Made by a program: the position numbers and the translations under genes
Assembly: GCA_959597175.1 (NCBI GenBank)
Contig: CAUFXM010000002.1
Location: forward strand, 170,443-234,442
Source of the DNA: an uncultured Methanomassiliicoccales archaeon
GTDB taxonomy: Archaea; Thermoplasmatota; Thermoplasmata; Methanomassiliicoccales; Methanomethylophilaceae
Length of the DNA: 64,000 bases
Direction: 5' to 3'
Part shown: positions 58,721 to 64,000 of the stretch, one piece after another
Layout: every line of letters begins with the position of its first letter
Numbering within the stretch: position 1 is the first letter of the stretch
Notes under the pieces: model-generated
The model's database searches: none
Seen by the model: the letters and a program-made list of their open reading frames with translations, nothing else
Told to the model about the DNA's origin: nothing

Positions 58721-60291
58721 TGCTTCACCTTGTTTCTTTGATCCTGTTTCATGAGTGCGTACTCGAGGGAGTCGGTGAGCGCTATCAGACTCGCCTCGAT
58801 GACGTTCTGCGAGACGCCGACCGTCGTCCAGCTGGAGCTGCCGTCCGTGGTCCTGATCAGAACCCTGACCGTGGACTCGGTGGCGGACTTCTCGTCCAGG
58901 ACGCGGACCTTGTAGTCGGTGAGCCTGACGTCGTCCAGTTCAGGATAGAAGCGCGCCAGGGCCTTCCTCAGGGCGTTGTCCAGGGCGTTCACCGGTCCGC
59001 ACCCGTCCGCCGCGGTCTGCTCCATCTCCCCGTCCGCGCTGAGCACCTTGATGCTGGCCTCCGAGTCGATGTCCAGTCCTGCCCTCTCGTCGATGAACAG
59101 CCTGAACCCGGCGATCTCGAATCTCTTCTCCAGATCGCCCCTGAGCCTCTTGACCAGGAGTTCGAAGCTGGCGTCCGCCCCCTCGAACTGGTATCCCTTG
59201 GACTCCATGTCCTTGATCTTGTTGGTTATGGAGCTGCTGTCGTCGCTGATATCCAGCCCCAGCTCCCTGAGCTTCTCGGTGATGCTCGTCCTCCCAGCCA
59301 TGTCTGACACGAGCACCCTGCGGATGTTGCCAACCGAATCTGGCGGTACGTGCTCGTATGTGCGGGGGTCCTTGGCCAGGGCTGAAACGTGCATGCCGCC
59401 CTTGTGGGCGAACGCCCTGTCTCCGACATAGGGCATGCCCGGGGCCGGCACCATGTTGGCGATCTCCCCCACATGCTTGGACAGCTGCGTCAGCCCTCTC
59501 GGATCCACGTTGCCGAGGTCCGCCCCCATTTTCAGAGCCAGGTTCGGGATGACTGTGCAGAGGTTGGCGTTGCCGCACCTCTCCCCTATCCCGTTGACGG
59601 TGCCCTGCACCATCGTGCATCCGGCCTCGACGGCAGCAAGCGTGCATGCGGTAGACAGGTCCGAGTCGTTGTGACAGTGGATGCCCACGGGGACTCCGAT
59701 GCTGCCCACGACGTCCGTCACAGCCTCCGAGATCTCGCCGGGGAGCGACCCCCCGTTCGTGTCGCAGAGCACCAGCCATTCGGCGCCTCCGCGCTCGGCG
59801 GCCCGCAGTGCGGACAGCGCGTAATCCCTGTTCGAGCGGTACCCGTCGAAGAAGTGCTCGGCATCGAACATCACCCTCTTGCCGGACCCCCTCAGGAACG
59901 CGACGCTGTCCTCTATCATCCTCAGATTCTCGTCCAGTCCTATCCTCAGCGCTGCCGTGACCTGGAAGTCCCAGGATTTCCCGAAGATGCAGCACCAATC
60001 GGCGGGGCAAGCGGCCAGGGCACGCAGGTTCGCGTCGTCCTCCGGGGGCACGTCATGTCTGCGGGTGCTTCCGAAGGCGGTGAGGACCGATCTGTCCAGG
60101 TCCATCCCGCTGGCTCTGGCGAAGAACTCATCGTCCCTCGGGTTGGATCCGGGCCACCCTCCTTCGACGAAGTCCACGCCGAACTCGTCCAGCTTCGCCA
60201 GGATGTCCAGCTTGTCCTCGCATGAGAAGGATACCCCCTCGGTCTGGGCGCCGTCCCTGAGGGTGGTGTCGTAGATCGCGATTCTCGCCAT
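58717..60291 (-). CDS. cimA: Citramalate synthase
   Basis: A 524-residue enzyme condensing pyruvate and acetyl-CoA to (R)-citramalate, the start of the threonine-independent isoleucine route. The DTTLRDGAQ motif is at the N-terminus (with DGAQTEGV), HCHNDSDLS in the barrel, and the C-terminal regulatory domain shows the split found in LeuA-like enzymes. The length fits CimA better than LeuA or AksA. ATG 60291 is chosen over 60312. It begins one base after the homoserine dehydrogenase stop. Confidence 0.88.
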   Translation of the reverse strand: MARIAIYDTTLRDGAQTEGVSFSCEDKLDILAKLDEFGVDFVEGGWPGSNPRDDEFFARASGMDLDRSVLTAFGSTRRHDVPPEDDANLRALAACPADWCCIFGKSWDFQVTAALRIGLDENLRMIEDSVAFLRGSGKRVMFDAEHFFDGYRSNRDYALSALRAAERGGAEWLVLCDTNGGSLPGEISEAVTDVVGSIGVPVGIHCHNDSDLSTACTLAAVEAGCTMVQGTVNGIGERCGNANLCTVIPNLALKMGADLGNVDPRGLTQLSKHVGEIANMVPAPGMPYVGDRAFAHKGGMHVSALAKDPRTYEHVPPDSVGNIRRVLVSDMAGRTSITEKLRELGLDISDDSSSITNKIKDMESKGYQFEGADASFELLVKRLRGDLEKRFEIAGFRLFIDERAGLDIDSEASIKVLSADGEMEQTAADGCGPVNALDNALRKALARFYPELDDVRLTDYKVRVLDEKSATESTVRVLIRTTDGSSSWTTVGVSQNVIEASLIALTDSLEYALMKQDQRNKVKQ

Positions 60292-60292
60292 C

Positions 60293-61294
60293 TCAGACCT
60301 CTGTCCTCTCATCCATGATGGAGATGAGGTCGCTCAGTATCGCCGAGGCCGTCTCGGTCCTGCCGGCGCCCCTGCCGGTGACGGTGATCGGCCCTGCGAG
60401 GTCGGAGATGATCTGGGCGGTGTTGAGCGTCCCGGATATGCTCAGGGGGTGTCCCCTCGGGACGAGCCTGGGTCCGACCTCGAGCTTGGTCTCGGACACC
60501 TCGCCGATCAGTCTTATGACCATGTTGCGGGAGGCAGCCATCGATATTGCCTCCTCGGTGATGCCGGTGATGCCGGTGATCTTGACGTCGTTGAAGGTGA
60601 CGTTCCTCCCGAAGATCGAGTTTGCTAGGATGGCCACCTTGCAGGCACTGTCGTAGCCCTCGATGTCGTTGGTGGGGTCCGTCTCGGCGTAGCCCATCTG
60701 CTGGGCCTCCTTGAGGGCCTGCTCGAACGGTTGTCCCTTGTCCATCTTGCTGAGGATGAAATTGCATGTGCCGTTGAAGATCCCGCGTATGGATGTGATG
60801 TTCTCGCCGCGGAGGTTCTCACGGCACAGGTTGATGATCGGCATGGCGCCTCCGACGCTGCCTTCGAAACGGAACTTGCACTTGTTCCTCTTGGCGAGGG
60901 AGATGAGCTCCTTGAATCTCAGGGCCAGAGGGCCCTTGTTCACGGTGATGACGTCCTTTCCGTCCTGAAGGGCGCGGGTGATGTTCCCCAGTCCCGCCCC
61001 GCCGGTGGCAACGTCGGTGGGGCTGACCTCCACCAGGATGTCGTAGCTGGCGCGGTCCAGGACCTCCAGCGGGTCGGAGTACTCGTCACCGCCCACCCTG
61101 CCGGTCCTCTGCTTCCTGGCCACAAGCTCCATGGGGTCGAGGCCGTCCCTGTCCAGGACGTACGTCCTGGAGTCCATGGCCCCCGTGATCAGAACTGGCT
61201 GGCCGTATCTCTCCTCCAGGAACTCCCTGCGTGCGGCGAGGACCTCGGCGAAGCCCTGTCCGACCGTTCCGAACCCGCAGATGAAAACCCTCAT
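60293..61294 (-). CDS. hom: Homoserine dehydrogenase
   Basis: A 333-residue NAD(P)-dependent enzyme converting aspartate semialdehyde to homoserine. The Rossmann GFGTVGQGFAE is at the N-terminus, and the catalytic region includes GSVGGAMPIINLCRENL and GIFNGTCNFILSKM. It has no C-terminal ACT domain; a separate ACT protein is encoded just upstream, which may replace it. Confidence 0.92.
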   Translation of the reverse strand: MRVFICGFGTVGQGFAEVLAARREFLEERYGQPVLITGAMDSRTYVLDRDGLDPMELVARKQRTGRVGGDEYSDPLEVLDRASYDILVEVSPTDVATGGAGLGNITRALQDGKDVITVNKGPLALRFKELISLAKRNKCKFRFEGSVGGAMPIINLCRENLRGENITSIRGIFNGTCNFILSKMDKGQPFEQALKEAQQMGYAETDPTNDIEGYDSACKVAILANSIFGRNVTFNDVKITGITGITEEAISMAASRNMVIRLIGEVSETKLEVGPRLVPRGHPLSISGTLNTAQIISDLAGPITVTGRGAGRTETASAILSDLISIMDERTEV

Positions 61295-61295
61295 C

Positions 61296-61790
61296 TCACA
61301 CACCCCTCACGTATGTCGTCCCGGTCTTCCTGCACTCGGCGTCCAGGAAGTCGTCCAGTCTCTCCAGGTCCTCCTCGCTTCTCGTCTTGACTGATATGAG
61401 CCCCGTGCGTCTCGACGACTTGCTGGTCCTGGACGAGTACCTGACGTCCACCGCGTCCATCTTCGCTATGGCTGATGCACGGTTGATGAGCCCCTCGATG
61501 TATGGGGCGTCGATGTCGCCTATCAGGAGGTAGTCCATCGTGTACGTCTGGTATACGGACCCGATCTTGGAGATGATGATGTCCTTGGATTTCCAGATCC
61601 TCTGGAGCTCCTCCAGCTGCCGCTGTCCCTCGACCTCGAAGGTTATGTTGATGCATATCCTGTGGTTGACTATGCGCTCGCGGTCGTGCATGACGCCCAT
61701 GATGTTCCCATCCACCAGGGATATGGGCTCCAGGGACCCCACCAGCTGTCCTGGCAGGTCCTTGACGAATAACTCGGCGTTGACTATCAT
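61296..61790 (-). CDS. ACT-domain protein upstream of homoserine dehydrogenase
   Basis: A 164-residue protein with an N-terminal ACT-like fold (MIVNAELFVKDLPGQLVGSLE, ISLVDGNIMGVMHDRE) followed by a second domain. Its gene ends one base before hom. It is likely to be the amino-acid sensor (threonine or isoleucine) for the enzyme. ATG 61790 is chosen because the frame upstream crosses the promoter (ATTATTATAAG near 61830-61840 on this strand). Confidence 0.85.
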   Translation of the reverse strand: MIVNAELFVKDLPGQLVGSLEPISLVDGNIMGVMHDRERIVNHRICINITFEVEGQRQLEELQRIWKSKDIIISKIGSVYQTYTMDYLLIGDIDAPYIEGLINRASAIAKMDAVDVRYSSRTSKSSRRTGLISVKTRSEEDLERLDDFLDAECRKTGTTYVRGV

Positions 61791-61910
61791 CCGGGGCACC
61801 CCTCGATGTGGGGGCGATTGTCTCTTTATTATTATAAGTACGCGCCCGCGCCATTTGTACAATCTTCGTGTGAAAAAATGGACGGATGCGTAAGATAATG
61901 CAGGAGAAAG

Positions 61911-61994
61911 CGCCGAGAGGGAGATTTGAACTCCCGAGGGAATGCTCCCACGAGCTTTCCAGGCTCGCGCCTTACCGGGCTGGGCCATCTCGGC
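61911..61994 (-). tRNA. tRNA-Ser (anticodon GGA)
   Basis: A class II tRNA with a long variable arm. The acceptor stem is GCCGAGA/TCTCGGC, the anticodon loop CTGGAAA holds GGA, and the T arm is GGGAG-TTCAAAT-CTCCC. Discriminator G; CCA is not encoded. A TATA-like TTTTAATTATA on this strand is at 62019-62029. No intron. Confidence 0.92.
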
Positions 61995-62023
61995 TTTGTG
62001 TAACGGGGGAACGGCTCCTATAA

Positions 62024-62803
62024 TTAAAAGTTTTGGACTCCCCAGTCAATCTCGGACCTGTAGTCGCAGATATGTCTGCGGATCTTCCGGGCCTCATCGA
62101 GCTCATCGGTGTCCACCGAGAACACCGCCACCCCCTCCGTGGGACCGCACTCCGCCAGCACGTCCCCGTACGGGTTCAGCCCCCTCGAGCATCCGTGCAT
62201 CTCCAGCCCGGAGGTCATGCCGACGTTGTTGATGTATGCAGTGTACGTCACATCCTCCAGCGCGCGAGCGGGCAACACCCTGTCGAGGAAGCGTTTCGAC
62301 TGGACCGCCGATGCCGCCGCGCATACATTGACGGACGCACCGGCGAGAGAGCATCCGTGGAGGATCTCCGGGAAGAACACATCGTAGCAAATGCAGAGGC
62401 CGAAGAGCATCCCGTGGTACGAACCCATCCCGGGACCGGATCCCGGGGCGAACCCCGTCTCGGCATACACCCCGAAGTCGGCGAGATGGGCCTTGTCGTA
62501 CCAGGAGTCGCCGTCGGGTGACATGAACGCCAGGGAGTTGTATACGAGTCCGGATTCGAAGCGCGGGCATCCGAAGGCCAAAGCCATGTCATTCATCCTG
62601 CAAGCGTCTGACAGTTCGCCGATGCAGACCTCGACATCGTCCTCCAGACCGTCGCAGGGCGATCCGTAGCCGGTCAGGAACATCTCGGGGAACAGCAGCA
62701 CGTCGGCCCGGACTCTGTCCATGAGTCCCAGGATGAGGTCTTTGTTGGCTGCGGGGTTCCCCTGGACAGGAAGGATCTGGCATAGGGCGATGTCGGCGCG
62801 CAT
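62024..62803 (-). CDS. Carbon-nitrogen hydrolase (nitrilase superfamily)
   Basis: A 259-residue amidase of the nitrilase fold. The catalytic triad is E40 (LLFPE), K104 (WYDKAHL) and C139 (CICYD). This superfamily includes the glutaminase domain of glutamine-dependent NAD synthetases. The gene is divergent from a stand-alone, glutaminase-less nadE, so supplying ammonia is possible; a general omega-amidase role is the alternative. ATG 62803 is supported by TTTATTCC on this strand about 25 bases upstream. It ends 29 bases from tRNA-Ser. Confidence 0.85.
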   Translation of the reverse strand: MRADIALCQILPVQGNPAANKDLILGLMDRVRADVLLFPEMFLTGYGSPCDGLEDDVEVCIGELSDACRMNDMALAFGCPRFESGLVYNSLAFMSPDGDSWYDKAHLADFGVYAETGFAPGSGPGMGSYHGMLFGLCICYDVFFPEILHGCSLAGASVNVCAAASAVQSKRFLDRVLPARALEDVTYTAYINNVGMTSGLEMHGCSRGLNPYGDVLAECGPTEGVAVFSVDTDELDEARKIRRHICDYRSEIDWGVQNF

Positions 62804-62996
62804 GATTGATGATAGGGCGAAGTCGGAATAAACGCTTCCCCAGTGCACGAAGGGGGGGGGGACCCCCATGGCGGTGTCCGTTCGGAACCATGGTCCCTGG
62901 AGAGGAGCCCAGAGCGCGACCCGGCGACGTTGCGTCGTCCGATGTCGGACCGTTCTCGGCAAAGCATCTAAATCGAACGGTGGGGATTCCACTGCA
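62804..62996. promoter_or_regulatory. Divergent nitrilase/nadE promoter region with G-run
   Basis: A 193-base spacer holding the leftward TATA (GGAATAAAC, about 62825-62835), a run of about ten Gs near 62852-62861 followed by ACCCCC, and the rightward TATA-like ATCTAAAT (about 62967-62974) 25 bases before nadE. No gene is recognised in it. Confidence 0.45.
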
Positions 62997-63782
62997 ATGA
63001 CCGGAGTCAAGATCCCGAATATCACCCGGGAGGATGTGGACAGCCTCGTCGGATTCATCAGGAAGACCGTTGACGACATCGGTTGCAAGGGTGTCGTCAT
63101 TGGCATCAGCGGGGGGATCGACTCCGCCACCGTGACGAAGCTCTGCGTCGATGCCATCGGTGCAGACCGCGTTCTCAACGTGTTCATGCCATCCAGGGTC
63201 ACACCCGCCGAGGACTACAAGACCACGGCCGATCTCTGCTCGGCCTGGGGGACGGAGTACAAGGTCGTGGACATTCAGCCAGCGGTCGACGCCCTGGCCG
63301 CGGTCCTCCTCACCGGGAAGGAGACCCCCTTGGAGCGTGGGAACATCTCGGCGAGGTGCAGGATGATCGTCCTGTACAATCTGGCCAAGAAGAGGGACAG
63401 CATCGTTATGGGCACATCCAACCAGAGCGAGATGATGATGGGTTACTTCACCAAGTTCGGTGACGGCGCGTGCGACGTGACGCCTCTTGCGAACATGTAC
63501 AAGACCGAGGTGAGGCAGATTGCCAGGATGATCGGCATCCCCGAGGACATAATCACCAAGCCCCCGTCCGCTGGGCTCTGGGAGGGACAGACTGACGAGT
63601 CTGAGATGGGCATCACCTACAACGACCTGGACCAGATCCTGTACGACCTGGAGCAGGACCGCACGGACGCCCAGATCGCCGGCGACACCGGGCTGACCAA
63701 GGAGAAGGTCGCGGAGATCCGCATGCAGGTCGAATCCATGGAGCACAAGAGACTTCCGCCACTCCGTCCCAGCGATTTTTGA
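62997..63782 (+). CDS. nadE: NH3-dependent NAD+ synthetase
   Basis: A 261-residue synthetase that amidates nicotinic acid adenine dinucleotide. The PP-loop SGGIDSAT and GTSNQSEMMMGYFTKFGDG are diagnostic. Without a glutaminase domain it uses free ammonia or ammonia from a partner. It starts at ATG 62997, probably leaderless. Confidence 0.93.
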   Translation: MTGVKIPNITREDVDSLVGFIRKTVDDIGCKGVVIGISGGIDSATVTKLCVDAIGADRVLNVFMPSRVTPAEDYKTTADLCSAWGTEYKVVDIQPAVDALAAVLLTGKETPLERGNISARCRMIVLYNLAKKRDSIVMGTSNQSEMMMGYFTKFGDGACDVTPLANMYKTEVRQIARMIGIPEDIITKPPSAGLWEGQTDESEMGITYNDLDQILYDLEQDRTDAQIAGDTGLTKEKVAEIRMQVESMEHKRLPPLRPSDF

Positions 63783-63864
63783 GGAAAAACGACGTTTAAT
63801 GGAGAAATCACACCGGGGCATGATAGAAAAGTTTATTAACAACCTACTCATGCCTCGGTTTACT

Positions 63865-63937
63865 GCTCCTGTAGTGTAGCGGCCAATCATGAAGCCCTCT
63901 CGAGGCTTCGACTCGGGTTCAAATCCCGACGGGAGCA
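63865..63937 (+). tRNA. tRNA-Glu (anticodon CTC)
   Basis: The acceptor stem is GCTCCTG/CGGGAGC, the anticodon loop CTCTCGA holds CTC, and the T arm is TCGGG-TTCAAAT-CCCGA. Discriminator A; CCA is not encoded. TTTATTA at 63832-63838 is the TATA box, 27 bases upstream. No intron. The remaining 63 bases of the window hold no recognised feature. Confidence 0.92.
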
Positions 63938-64000
63938 CTCATCTCTTATTCCCATTTAAGCGGTGGTCCAAACAGACCAAAAACGCTGTGAATTTATGAA

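Noticed and set aside
1..64000. Search for CRISPR arrays, insertion sequences, prophage, integrase or restriction genes
   Set aside because: No regularly spaced repeats, transposase, integrase, Cas or restriction-modification protein was seen. tRNA genes show no attachment-site duplications that I could find.

Overview
The window is archaeal and reads as a methanogen of the order Methanomassiliicoccales (Thermoplasmatota), probably one of the GC-rich gut or animal-associated lineages. The reasons are archaeal ribosomal proteins (uL30 and uL15 of archaeal type, eS1, eL37, a 35-residue eL41), aRF1, archaeal TrpRS and PheS, D-aminoacyl-tRNA deacylase DtdA, PurP, pyruvoyl arginine decarboxylase, soluble HdrC and HdrB subunits, a stand-alone GlcD-type flavoprotein, the methanogen homocysteine module (COG1900, NIL-ferredoxin, UPF0280), and tRNA-Met and tRNA-Trp genes with introns. 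Of the 70 protein genes called, 60 end in TGA, 7 in TAA and only 3 in TAG, which fits an organism that reads TAG as pyrrolysine. No mcr, mtt or pyl gene is present, so the order is inferred.

Layout. 1-5.1 kb: end of the S5-L30-L15-secY cluster, running into an archaeal YidC-like protein (DUF106), Cmk and Cbf5. 5.1-16.7 kb: membrane and unknown genes, then a translation block (trpS, pheS, dtdA, prf1, argS) with pyrH and two acetyltransferases. 16.7-22 kb: a surface protein, purP, a UbiA prenyltransferase, a radical SAM enzyme, tRNA-Gln and a zinc-type adenylate kinase. 22-32.8 kb: hydantoinase-like protein, GlcD, M50 and M16 proteases, a PP-loop/ferredoxin fusion, PdaD, PAC2 and a hydrogenase maturation protease. 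32.9-35.2 kb: a ModE/LysR-like regulator followed by hdrC-hdrB. 35.4-43 kb: eS1, tRNA-Met, an ArsA/Get3 ATPase, AMMECR1, pyrC, a YkgJ-like protein, Lsm, eL37 and purF. 43-48.4 kb: two SAM methyltransferases, then a FecCD-type ABC importer whose anchored binding protein carries a dockerin-like pair of calcium loops. 48.4-55 kb: tRNA-Ala, a large unknown protein with an RG-rich tail, the homocysteine module and several small genes. 55.2-55.6 kb: tRNA-Arg, eL41 and tRNA-Trp packed together. 55.8-62 kb: a ClC channel and an amino-acid operon read leftward (ACT, homoserine dehydrogenase, citramalate synthase, UPF0237, UPF0210). 62-64 kb: tRNA-Ser, a nitrilase-family amidase divergent from nadE, and tRNA-Glu.

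How it fits together. Information-processing genes dominate. Energy metabolism is represented by HdrCB, GlcD and the hydrogenase maturation protease. The regulator next to hdrCB and the hdrC promoter share the same palindrome (TTATC-N6-GATAA), so control of heterodisulfide reductase by this neighbour is the most testable idea here. Many genes have a TATA box about 25 bases before the start codon and no room for a ribosome binding site, so leaderless transcripts appear common; genes inside operons overlap by ATGA-type junctions. The largest gene-free stretch is 275 bases (35159-35433).
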